A stretch of 64,000 nt of DNA from Oopsacas minuta (lineage: Eukaryota; Porifera; Hexactinellida; Lyssacinosida; Leucopsacidae): positions 62,001-126,000 of the forward strand of contig JAKMXF010000330.1 in the NCBI GenBank assembly GCA_024704765.1. The letters run 5' to 3'. Below, one piece after another: positions 20,513-31,609 of this stretch. Each line of letters begins with the position of its first letter. Within the stretch, counting starts at the first letter, position 1. Made by a program: the position numbers and the translations under genes. Below the pieces are notes generated by a model. The model did not search any database and was not told where the DNA came from. It worked only from the letters and a program-made list of their open reading frames with translations.

Positions 20513-23045
20513 TTACATAGTTGTGGACTCCTGTAAGGGAGCATATCTATTCTGTGGAGGCCCTGAGCTTTGTACCTGATAACCTGATATATCAAGAGGT
20601 TGTTTATTTTTCAGTCCAAAAGCAGGGTTTGTTGTTTCTTGAATAACAGATTTGTGGAATTCTTTGGGCGCTTCTACAAACTTAGAGGCAATAGCATCTC
20701 TTACCTCCTTGTCCCAATCCTTATACTCTCTGTATTCCAGGTAGTAGAATATTACTTTTATAATCACGAGTAGAATAATACCTATAACCAGGCCTACCAG
20801 AACTATACCTAATATAATGAACCAGAAAGGGAACACAGTATTACATATAGGCTCGGTATTAACGTAAATAGGTAGGAACTGACCGTTATCATCTCTAGCA
20901 ACATAGTAAAGAAAGTAGCAGTTAGGTACTTCACGTAAACAAACACCTGCAGTGTAGTTGTTAATAAAATCTACGTCATTAGCTGTTTTAACAGGAATAT
21001 GGTTATTAGCACACACAGATCTGCAATCAGATAAGTTAGATATAGTAGAGTTCACTGCACACTCAGCACAACCGACATTATCCAAACAATCAGATGCTTC
21101 GGTATAATATTGACAGAACTCTCCCAAATACCCTTCCTGACACAAACACTCTTCACAATTACAGGTACCTCTACCAGCGCAGACTAATCCATTTCCGCCT
21201 GGCTCTATACATTTCAGTTTAGATAGACTACACTCACACTCTGACCCACTGTACTCAGGTCTACACTGACACTGATTACAGGCACAAGTCCCTCTCTCCA
21301 TGCCACCACACAGCATGGAATTAACACGTCCACAGGAGGTATCACTACACTCACAATACCGTCCGTATATGTTGTTATCGTGTCTCTGATCGCACTCACA
21401 TCTACCACATACACATTGACCACGCTTAGAGCATACAGAATTGGACCCAGGCTTTATACAGGCGCTAACGTCTTGTGGTGCCTCCCCCGTACAGTCACAA
21501 ATATCTCCAAATCTCCCAGCATTGCACTCACATATTCCACACACAAAGGTTCCGTTACCATCTGAACAGTCTGGAGAGTTCTCCACTGCTTCTGCTTCAC
21601 ACGGACAAGAACATAACGCATCAACCTCCACCCCAACCTTACCATACAGGAGGACATTAATCTGACCTACAGCTGTTTGGGAGATACACTTCTCTAGAGT
21701 AACATCTATCCTGAACTGAGCCTGATCCCCTAGATTAATGCCTACACAATCCTCTCCATCAGGACTGACCTGATCACATTGAGCAGTAGATGTAATCCTA
21801 ACTCCAGGGACCTGTTGTAATTCTATGTTAACATTTTGACTGAGAGACATGTAAGCATCAGAAATTATGTCCAATACATTCTCAGCTCTATCCTCTAGCT
21901 TGGCTACCCACGATCTACCCAGCTCTCTGGAGAGTATGTTATACAGGTGGACCTGGTTAGCAGCGCCTCCTATAGCGAATATAACGAATATATTATTCTC
22001 CTGTAGTTTAGCTCCTAAGTGTCCAATTGAAGGGTAGTCCTGTTTGGTAGATTCGACATAGGTTGCAAACGTATCATCCCCCTCGTACTCCAGATGACAC
22101 CGTCCATCATTTGGCTCTATTATACCTGCTAGTTTTCCGTCATGAGCTATATGAAATGTACCATCTGTCACAACCAGGATAAGGTGACGACTATTAGGTC
22201 TCCAGCCTATTTCATTAGTACACACAGCCGATTGCATGATAGCATCAAACGTCCCTTCAGGATTGTCCTGGTTCCTACTGAACTCTTGACGGAATAGAGT
22301 GTCATTGAATAATGTAAAGTTCTGAGTGAGATTCAGTGAGTGATGGAACCCATAGGTAGGTAGACAGGTTTCTCTAGGACCGCACGGGTTCTCTATACGT
22401 CCGAAACTTCCATCTCTATAGACAGGTTACACAGCAAATACAAAACTATCAGTAAATGAAATTATAAATTAACTAAATTTACCTGAATGGAGCTATAGGC
22501 TTGTCAACAAAGCTTCCTATACCCAGCATGTAGTCACTAGTAATATTCCTAACAGTATCAACCAGTTCCTGAGACACACTCTGTATCTGCATGAACCCTA
22601 CCCTCATGCTGGTACTAAGATCCATCAGTAGGTACAGGTCGAGAGGGTACCCCGGAGCTGGGGAAGATGTTATGTTGAATGATTTCGTTTCTCCTAATCT
22701 CAACTCTAGTTTGACCCGCTGTGGCTGAGTGAGTATAATCTGGTTTCCTCTTGAAGAACCGAGAGGGTAGTTTTCCAGTATAGTTAGAGAGGAGGAAAGG
22801 TGCTGTAGATATGAAGTATTGGAGGAATATTCAATACAGGTATCTTCATCTAGATGAGGGATACAGCGTGTAGAGTTGAAGGATGGGTGAGTACACCAAC
22901 CACAATAGTGAGCTACATTTAAACACTTAGAACAACTTGACTCTCTGGAACAAGTGTTACGCTGTATATCTATCGACTGAAGATAGGTTGTGTGGAGAGA
23001 GGAGAGTAGCAATAATAATATGAGACTTCTGAACCCTTTTGACAT
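20513..23045 (-). CDS. Integrin beta subunit (two exons)
   Basis: Cell-matrix adhesion receptor chain. Exons: 23045-22483 and 22415-20513. The 67-bp intron runs GTAAAT...TATAG and closes in frame, giving 821 residues. Order: signal peptide; PSI domain (C-x2-C-L-x5-C-G-W-C, near 30-60); beta-I domain with the MIDAS motif D-L-S-T-S near 141 and an F-D-A-I-M-Q segment; hybrid region; four cysteine-rich I-EGF repeats; beta tail; one membrane helix near 712-740. The cytoplasmic tail keeps the membrane-proximal K-D-W-D acidic/aromatic patch. Its only NP motif is N-P-A-F near 783, and no second NPxY is present. Intact MIDAS suggests working cation-dependent ligand binding. The alpha partner is not in this window. 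Confidence 0.95.
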
Positions 23046-23362
23046 TATTTGACTACCTTATTACCTCTAATTCAATAATTTAGAATACAATAAACGAATA
23101 ATGACAGCTAATTATATTCTTATATAATAATCGATCATTGAATAATGCACTGAAATAAGAGGCTATTGAGCTTCTACAGATTATCAGTATATATGGAGAC
23201 TTGGAATATGGATTATTCTTCAATGAACAATAAGTAGAACCACAATGACGAGGACATGATAAACAGTTTAAAGAGTTGGTGGATTGAATTGAGCCATAGA
23301 CAGACAATTACTTACTAAGCACTACTTTATATGTGCATTAATAAACCTGCATCTAGCCTAGG

Positions 23363-23487
23363 AAAATAGCTGGAATATTTCATAATAGAATCAGTGTTGG
23401 AGCAAATCTGCATATATTAGCGTAATAAATATTAATTGGAGCTGGTTGAACCACTAATCCAATTAAGGTTTTAAGTCTTCAACAAAG
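23363..23487 (+). repeat. Dispersed repeat, copy 1 of a direct pair
   Basis: Begins GAAAATAGCTGGAATATTTC and is nearly identical over about 120 bp to 25059-25180, with differences mainly in the middle (ATTAGCG against ATAAATG). Same orientation, 1.7 kb apart. Confidence 0.85.
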
Positions 23488-24566
23488 ACCAGCAAAAAAT
23501 TGACAGAGTTCGTTGAAGTCAAGCAAGAATAAATGTGATTTCATCTATCGAGTGAAATGTTACTTATGTAGGAATAAGAGAATGAACATAGTTATAGCCA
23601 TGAATGGACACAGTTCTAGGGAGAATATTAATCTAAGAGAAAAGTTTACCTGAATTCATAAAGAGCCTGCCTACCTAAGGAAAATCAATAGTCAGGATTT
23701 TTGTGGCTGTAAGTGGAATAGCTAAACACATTTTTCATTATCGATCCAAAATATAATACTGTATTACATTATATTATATATTGGATAAGTGGTATATACT
23801 GTCGGGTACATAGAATTCAACATCCAAAATGGGAAATTACAACAATTTGCAAAATATATAAATCGAAATATCATCTAGTCATGTAAAAGGTGTGAAGATT
23901 ATTAAACTCCATAGTATTTAGAGCAAATATATACCAGAACGAGCTAGTATAGGACAAAAATTGGTCATTTTGCTAACGAAATCTAAATCACACATACAAA
24001 AAATGAGTAAAAATCACACAATATCGTAAAATACCATATATATAAAAGTTTAGCCAATACAGACCTAATCAGGTTCTTGTTTTTTCTCCAAAATGAAAAT
24101 TTGTTGTACAGTGTTATCACTGCATCTATATGTAGGGCATTACAGGAGCGTAGACTCGGGTTGTGGATTGGTAGGCCTTCCACATACTTTCCATTAGTCT
24201 CTATGGAGAGAGCAGAACCCAACCATTGCCTACCCCATGCATTAGTAGAGTCATATAATGCTGTGCTAGACCTTTATTAAATAATCATAATCGGTTAACC
24301 AGGACAAAACATTGACTCGTCAGCTGTCCCGATTAAGCGTCTTCCACTATATATATTACTCCTATAGGCTTCGCACTATATTCAGTTCGCTACATGTAAA
24401 TTCTCTTTATCATCAACAAGGTTTTGGTCCCTTAGAAGATTCACGATAAGAGACTGGGGAAGGGGAAGTTACGCCCCTCGATGTTGAGTTGATTAGGGGC
24501 GAGTTGTCTGGCAATCCGTATATTACTACATCAGTATAATTTATACAAATAATAGTTGGTAAATAT

Positions 24567-24728
24567 CAAGGTTGAAACCGATCGAACCGAATATCAGTAT
24601 TCATGAATAGTTGCTTAAACGAATATTGATAATATTTGGTTACATCAACCGAATACCGAATACTGATATTCGTTTCGTAACCAAATATTGAACTATTCGC
24701 CAAAAATATTATTCGGTTGCAACCTTGG
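24567..24728. mobile_element. Palindromic MITE-like element, copy 2
   Basis: Ends are CAAGGTTGAAACCGA and CGGTTGCAACCTTGG, which are inverted copies of each other. The inside holds mirrored GAATATCAGTATTCATGAAT and GAATACTGATATTCG arms. Same family as 13348-13495; this copy has the best-preserved ends. Confidence 0.8.
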
Positions 24729-25058
24729 TAAATATGTATTCATATATATGATACGGTATCACCAGAACTTGAATAGTGCCGGTGTCAGCATCAGAGGTAA
24801 TCCTCATACCCCTGAACATTATTCACTAGTGATGATGTTTTGGGAAACATCATTCCCAAGGAAACCCTGTCTCTGAGTGTTTCCCCTTGCACACTTAGCA
24901 ACACGTACGCGGGTCAAGGAAACTTACAGCCACCTGGCAAAGCCAAAATCCAACGATAATTCAATGAAAATCCACATAGGCTATCCAAATAGTGAGTTAG
25001 AATGCTCAATTCTCGGCTAAATGCTATTTATAGTTAGATAATCCAATCAAAATAGTGA

Positions 25059-25180
25059 GGAAAATAGCTGGAATATTTCATAATAGAATCAGTGTTGGAG
25101 CAAATCTGCATATATAAATGTAATAAATATTAATTGGAGCTGGTTGATCCACTAATCCAATTAAGGTTTCAAGTCTTCAT
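25059..25180 (+). repeat. Dispersed repeat, copy 2 of a direct pair
   Basis: Second copy of the 23363-23487 unit. The strong hairpin at 25183-25243 directly follows it. Inverted arms around CATTATTCACTAGTGATGATG (24820) and CATCATTCACTAGTGAATAA (25246) flank this copy, so it may be nested in a larger foldback element. Confidence 0.8.
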
Positions 25181-25182
25181 GT

Positions 25183-25243
25183 TTAGGGAAACAGGACGTG
25201 TTGCTAAGTGTGTTTCTCTTAGCAACACGTCTTGTTTCCCTAA
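25183..25243. repeat. Strong hairpin, 26-bp stem with 9-base loop
   Basis: Left arm 25183-25208 and right arm 25218-25243 are inverted copies with one mismatch in 26; the loop is TGTGTTTCT. Arms contain GACGTGTTGCTAAG. Most likely part of a foldback element. A hairpin RNA precursor cannot be excluded from sequence alone. Confidence 0.8.
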
Positions 25244-25557
25244 TCATCATTCACTAGTGAATAATGTTTGGGGGAACACGACTATATATCATGAGTCATA
25301 GCATTCTATGCATGAGTGAATTCACAACTGACCTAGCGTAGTAATGGGGGTGTTAAACGTTAACTTATCCAAGTTCTTGAAATAGATAAATGAAATATGA
25401 CATTTGGATGATATTACAAACCAGTGGTCATATGTATTTGTAGGTTACTATTTATTATCTCTATGTTATATTTATATATATTGTCTTTAAGAAATTGAGT
25501 AGAATACGATAAATAATGGCTAGCATGCCAGGGAATAGAACTTTATTAAACAGATCA

Positions 25558-26061
25558 AAGAGAGTAGAAAGAAGATCGAAGACAGCTTCAAGAGGTTACA
25601 TGAAGCTCTACGAGTGAGAGAGAGAGTAACCTCCCCTCTCGTGTTGATGATATTGAGAAAGTGTGCAATGTCAAAACTCAGGAACTACAAGAATTAATAT
25701 AAGCTTTGGATAAAGCAAAATCGTTCATCAAAGATACGTTGAAATCGAATAAACTTACAGATACAAACCAAAGAATTCGTTCAATCATCGACAACAAGAT
25801 TGCAGAACTAACAGCTGAAACAGACAGTAGCATCATGTTTGAGTGGGACAATTTATTCGAGACTGACATAGAACAACTAAAGAGTATTAAGCTTAATAGT
25901 CAGACTAACATATCTCTCACTCGCACCTTCCCTCCTCAAGTGAAGCCTGTTGTACTTGACTACAAAGTTAAACAGCTACCTACTGCTTACAGCTGTAAGA
26001 AATCTTCTGACAAGAAAGCTCCAGGAGAACTGAACAATCCCAGTAATTGCTGTTTCAACCA
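25558..26061 (+). pseudogene. Degraded coiled-coil protein fragment
   Basis: A coding-like stretch reads as an amphipathic helical peptide (I-E-D-S-F-K-R-L-H-E-A-L-R...). It then shifts frame near 25640, continues as V-D-D-I-E-K-V-C, and meets a TAA at about 25699-25701. After that it stays open for some 119 codons to 26065. Composition resembles the B-box/TRIM-type coiled coil that lies between zinc fingers and an NHL or similar domain, but no zinc finger or propeller remains. One frameshift and one stop over 170 codons point to a recent pseudogene. An alternative is an unusual intron between 25640 and 25705. Confidence 0.5.
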
Positions 26062-26065
26062 ATGA

Positions 26066-27089
26066 TTACTACCAAGTTGACAGAAGAACTGGAAGAGCTA
26101 CAAACAAATTTAGCATGTACAACAGTCTCCAACCTATATGTGAGAAAAGGTAACAAAATGTTATATCTAATACATTTAAATTAAGGTTGAGACTATTTCC
26201 ACCGACCGGTAAAAAGTTGTTACACTAATTCGAAAAAACATCCAATCCAACAGCTGTAATTCACTTCAAATTCCCAATTCCACAATCTGACGTAGCACAA
26301 ATCCGCAGAACCTCCCAGCACAAATGCGAGAAAACTAGCTCCAGTCAGTGTCAATAATAGCAGGGCCGTAGCCACCAAAATAAAAGTGGTCAGGTTAACC
26401 TAACCAACCTGACTGAGTGGTGCCATATTGGGGAAATTCAGTAACCAAAAGTGATCAGGTTGAAACCTGACTAACCTGACTAATAGCTACGGCCCTGCAT
26501 AGCCACTTCGTTTAATTAATGGTACACTAATACATTTCAACATGAATTTAGCATGTAAGTAGAATATAATATAGTATATAGATCTAGGTAGCTTTCGAAG
26601 TGTTCGTGGGTCGCGCAGCGAAAGCAAGCGAAGTATGCTAGTTTTCGTTATACTTTTGTAACTTTGGTAGAGACTAATTCTGCTACACTTTTCATCATTT
26701 TTGTTATGTAACAATTATAACCGTAGGGATACGTATAGGCTATAAATAGATACTCATAGAAGAGTACTTAAATTCAAGACCCTCCCTCAGTTGTCATTAA
26801 ATAATTATCACTACTAAAAAGTGAGATCTATCCCGGTAATGAAGAATTAAAGAGAATATAACAGTATCATTGACAGTGCAAAGTGTAATTAAAGATAGCA
26901 CTTAAAATTATCAAGATAAAAATTCTTCTGCGGATAGGACTACAAAATACAGAATTAATTAGTGAAATTTGTAATCACATGGAAGGAGGAACCAAATTGA
27001 ATTGTTAATTAAGAACATAATCTCAGATTCCCTTTATCATTAATAATACCTCGTCTGAATTAATGCAGTTAATGACAACTTCAGCTACA
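26066..27089. other. Intergenic with one foldback element
   Basis: Contains the 139-bp element at 26360-26498. The rest is AT-rich with no supported gene; it probably includes the 3' UTR of the minus-strand gene that ends at 27090. Confidence 0.4.
26360..26498. mobile_element. 139-bp foldback element with perfect 13-bp ends
   Basis: GCAGGGCCGTAGC at 26360-26372 is exactly inverted as GCTACGGCCCTGC at 26486-26498. ATA lies immediately outside both ends and may be a target duplication. Inner arms repeat GGTCAGGTT and AACCTGAC. No coding capacity. Confidence 0.8.
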
Positions 27090-30000
27090 CTAGAGATGTG
27101 TAAGACTGCTGATACTCAAATCTCTATTGCTGCTGTCGTGGTTGAGAGAATTATCTAATCTGGAGAAGAGGTTAGAGGGTGAGTTGTCGTGTTGTGAGTA
27201 CTCACTGGATTTAGAATAATCACTTGATTTTGAGTGAGATTTCTTGTAGCTGCGGAGGTTTGGATGAGATCTAGAGTTGTCAATAGATAGAGGCATCCTC
27301 TGAATGGGACTGAGATTCTCATTGCTTTGAGACTTATTATTAGAAGGATTAGAAGTATGAAATTGGTTGCCAGAGATAACAGAAATATTATCAATTTTGT
27401 GATATTTGTTGTTAGCTTCAGGAGGTATGTAGATAGGAGAGTGTGTAAACACAGGATAGTTATTAAAGCGAGATGGACTAGTCATGGAACGTGGTTGCAA
27501 ATGTATCTCGTTCATTTGTGTTTCTTCAGGAATTGAAGGTTTCCTAACGTATGAAAAGAAGCTCAATCCCCCAGTATAGTCAGTATAGCCTGGTTTGTTA
27601 CGGTTAGTTGGACGAGTAAATATAACATTCCTCTTGTCATGAGGAGAGCTGTCATTCGGAGTGTACTCATGTTTTCCCAGATCCCCGCCCTGCCATACGA
27701 AGCTAATCTCAGAGTCTGATACTGACAAATTGCTTGGACATCTAAAATAAAATAGAATTTTTGTGATAGAATGAATCAGTCATAGCATTTATAAATGTCA
27801 TAAAAAGCAAATTAGAAGTACCAGTCGGGTACTGTAAATTTGATCCTAACTCTGCTTGTTATTTTAATAGGCTATACATGAGTTATACTAATCATTTTCT
27901 AACCTAGTACTACGTATCAAATCCTCAGTATAATGCCTGGCATAATGGGCTACTAGTGGAGTCCTGTGGTCTGTGTCTGTTGAGTAGGAGGACTCTAGTT
28001 CACGAGATAGCTTCATTAGCTGTGGGTCTCCTATCATGAATTCCTCTGTATCTGTTTGGTATAGAGATGTGTAGGAGGAGTATATACTCTGACATACTGA
28101 CGTAGCTTCTGTCTCGTCGTCAGCAATATCTAAAAAGTATAATTAAAATACATAGGACGATAGTCAAATACGAATCTATATTATTAAATCTCAAATATTG
28201 TCCGTAAAGCCTGTTTCAAGGAAATGATTTATAGCATGCTATCAGAATTAGATTCCATAGAGGTAACAATTTGGGTAATCCGAATTTTGCGAATATACCC
28301 CTGTCATATGTAAATGTAGAATTGTTGATATAATTAAATATACTACTATAAATTATCTACTTACTGCCGGAAGAATGGGTCGTCAATTTGTATATTTTAG
28401 ATACGTAGTAAAGCGACGAGCCAAAGGCTTGTATACATAAATAAATATGACTACACTCAATGCATTGGGTATGAATATCCAACATTGAAGTATTATTGCG
28501 TGAAATACATGCTACCTGGGTGCATAGTTAATATTAGCCAACTCTAAATAATCAAGGAAGAATTACAAAATAAACAGCTGTTTCAGGGATATAGTTTACA
28601 CAATAAAGTATCTAATACTAGAAGCTATAATAATTTGACATGTGAATCACAGAATAAGTAATAGTCAGATTCAGGAAAAATAATAACAATATAAGCAATT
28701 TCAAATCGTATGTCAGATTTGATAAAAACGTGTGAACAGAATATTTAATTAGGACAATACAGCAATTGTATCAAAGTTTATTATTAAGAGCTAGCGAGGA
28801 ATTAATATAATATCTGCTAATAGCCGACTTCACAATATCTTATCGATGCTAAATACCTAACATTAAACTTTGTAGTATCATTCCACTGTTAGATGGATTC
28901 GTATAACTTCTCTGTAAACACAGTATAATGTACAAATTGGTAGTTTTAAGGTTGAAACCGCTCGACCAAGAAAATCAGTACACAGTACTCATGAGTAGCT
29001 ACTTTTCCGAATATACAATACTGATAATATTCGGTTCATTGGTTGCAACATTGCTTGGTAGTTTTAGATTTTAAACTATTCTGTTCAAATTAGAATACTT
29101 ACCTGTGCAATTACTGAGTTTAGGAAATCTCATTCTTAGTGGTAGGTTCTTGTTAGACTGTGTGGAGTACAGCTGACAGGTGGAGTCTGTAGAGGGTTGA
29201 TAGTATGGAGGATAACAGTTGGAATCCTCATAGGATAATTGTCGTTTAAGCAGACGAGGGTTTTGATAATAAGGTTTAAGTATGTCAATGCTGTCTTCCA
29301 AATAAGATTTTGATACTGTACCAATTCTGTTGTAAGTTGGATTCTATAAATATTCAATTATTATAAATTAGAGAGCAGAACAACAAATATAGGGAGAGGG
29401 CTGGCCGTTCAGCAACTCAGAGTTGTAGTCAATTAAAACGACTTATGTAACATATACATATACTGCTTAGTAGGTTAGAAGAGTAGAGTCAATGAATTGC
29501 AACTAATAGCACCCAAGAGGATACTGTTAGTTGGAAATTCGTTTATGCTTCACTGATCGCAAATAAGATCACTGCCACAAGAACATAATTATGCTATGTC
29601 ATTATCTTAATTATATTCAGCTGCACCATACAAGACAAGCTAATAAACAATAATATGGTCTCAACGACACTGTGCTTCGTCTAGCACGTTCTTATATCAA
29701 TTAGACTCTATTCATAAAAATACTATACGAATCAACTAAATAATTTTATAGTGACATGACAATATGATCAAATAATGATAAGGCCCTGTTAAATAAAAAT
29801 TGTTCCAGCTCCACATAATGTCCATGTAAGCATGAGGTGGTGGTGTTTCATTTAATTGGGATGAATTTGAAAGGAACGAATTAAAGGAGTAGTATTAATT
29901 AATTAATGAAAATTTAAATGTTTCTGAAAAGTACAACAATCAGAACCAAAGGTACAACAATCAACTTGTTAACCTTGGTTAATTAGTAGCAGATCCATGC

Positions 30001-31609
30001 CACTATAGAGGTCATTCTAGATATGTAAATTAATGGTTAGGTCAGTATACTAATAAGTTAATTTAAGGACTAAAGCTTGAAAATATGATCATTAGAAAGA
30101 TGCAATCATTCCATTAAAACAGATAATCAAAATATATGAACTTGAATAAGTTCAAATATCTTCATCAAAGAAAATTCAATGAAAGCTGAAAGTTGCCATT
30201 CTAATGTATTATACATTCATGTATTCATTTAAAAAACTATTAACCATTTAGTTTAGTGTTTAAACTAAATAACGTCATTTGTAATTAATTAATTAATTAA
30301 GTACAAACGATTCATTGCTAAACAATGTATTATGTGTAATAATCATCTAATATCCTGTGTGTTATGGGAAATCATTATTTCTAAGAAATTCTGTGACTTC
30401 AATAAAAATCAATTAACGAACGTCAAGCTTTACAAAAATCGTTTGTAAATAATATCAAACTAATTTTCTGTTTCCAGTAAATTCCACTCCTTTAAGGAAG
30501 CTAATATAGTGCTACGACACTAATTTACATATCCAGAAATCTGGAAAATGTGCATACTATCAAAAGTGTATCTATGTGGTTATAAGAACAAATGATATGC
30601 TCACCTGATCCACAAAATGTGTAAAATCAGAAGGATGTTTGTAATCTCTGTAAGGACTGATACTATCATCCATTTTTGAATCCATATGAGATTCTATCTC
30701 CATCCTAGCAGTTCTGACTGGTGTCCCTTTAGCTTTAGACTCCGAATACTTTGGTATTATCGTCTTAGAACTAGAGGATAATTTGTGTCTGCTCATCTCA
30801 GATGTTGATCCAGTTGTGCTAGGATCAGGAGTAGAGATTTCAATTGGGAGTGTACCGGTTACAAAACCGGGAGAAGAGTGATGTTGGTAACCGCCTAGTC
30901 TCTGAGAGACTATAGTGGAGCCAGAGGAAGACCTGAGAGAATTTTCTCTGTTGAAGTGAGATGAAGGCTCTGTTCTCCTCAGCTGTTCATGAGACAGGTG
31001 TGCAGGTCTGCCCAGGTTGGGTAGCGGGGAGGGACGAGCGGTAATAGAATTGACAGAGTGAGGTACTTCCATAGACCACTGTCTCTGATGACCTGACGTT
31101 ATATAAGGATTATCTCTCTTCACTTTCTGAGACTCTGAACCAATTCTATACCTACTCAGCTCTGGTTTCTGAGCAGACATGTCTATAGAGTTGATTGATT
31201 TAGGACTGGTAGAAGAGGTAGATCTTGAATAAGGACTTCTGTCGATTTGGGTATAGTTTGGAAAGGGTCGTTGTCGCTTGTCTGAATAATGAGAGCTTGT
31301 TGTAGAGAGATGTCTGTGGGGAACTGGCCCACCTGTGCCTGACTCCATTGCAGAAATAGACTGCAATCTGAAAGGACAACAATATAATCAGATCGAGAAC
31401 AAAATCTATTATCTAAATAATAAGATAAATGTATTTGGATAAATAACTTACTTTTGCAAGCTTTCTGTGGTATCAGATCGAGGTTTTCCATACTTTCCTA
31501 AATTAGTTTGCTTCTTCTTTTCTAGCTTCACACACAAGTTTACAAATAAAACCAAACTGGCGACAAAGAGTAGAGAAAATATTCCAAAAATCAAATTTTG
31601 TTCTTCCAT
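27090..31609 (-). CDS. Single-pass membrane protein with long tyrosine-rich cytoplasmic tail (5 exons), unrecognised
   Basis: Exons: 31609-31452, 31367-30605, 29343-29103, 28129-27904 and 27741-27090. All four introns have GT..AG ends and all phases close, giving 679 residues. An in-frame TAA lies three codons before the ATG, so the N-terminus is complete. About five outside residues are followed at once by a membrane helix (residues 6-27, I-F-G-I-F-S-L-L-F-V-A-S-L-V-L-F-V) and a basic K-L-E-K-K-K stop. Everything after that is probably cytoplasmic, disordered and rich in Ser, Pro and Tyr. It has an N-P-T-Y motif at 308-311, several Y-E-D, Y-Y-Q-N-P and Y-I-P-P sites, and many S-P sites. The plan resembles vertebrate membrane adaptors (LAT/PAG type), which have no sequence similarity I can see. 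Function unknown; a docking scaffold for tyrosine kinases is inference. Confidence 0.7.
28411..28430 (-). repeat. Fragment of the 9294/41684 dispersed repeat
   Basis: Twenty bases on the minus strand match the GC-rich head of the repeat (AAGCCTTTGGCTCGTCGCTT). It lies in intron 3 of the membrane protein gene. Nothing further along matches, so this is a truncated copy. Confidence 0.6.
28947..29053. mobile_element. Palindromic MITE-like element, copy 3
   Basis: Starts AAGGTTGAAACCG and ends GGTTCATTGGTTGCAACATT. It keeps the ATACTGATAATATTCGG core, but its left arm is decayed. It lies in intron 3 (29102-28130) of the membrane protein gene. Confidence 0.65.
29344..30604. other. Long intron of the membrane protein gene
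   Basis: At 1.26 kb this is the longest intron in the window. AT-rich, with an (ATTA)n run near 30281-30301. No nested gene or complete element was seen. Confidence 0.5.

Larger units (their letters stand above)
23046..25557. other. Repeat-rich intergenic region
   Basis: About 2.5 kb with no intact gene. It holds two copies of a 120-bp direct repeat, one palindromic element and a strong hairpin, all listed separately. Short open frames at 23080-23307 and 23983-24280 resemble no family I know. Confidence 0.45.

Noticed and set aside
23983-24280. Opposed short frames on both strands
   Set aside because: They mirror each other within repeat-rich DNA, and neither has family features or a promoter context.
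29071-29357. Two overlapping short minus-strand frames as separate small genes
   Set aside because: The frame with N-P-T-Y is exon 3 of the five-exon membrane protein gene; the other is out of phase.
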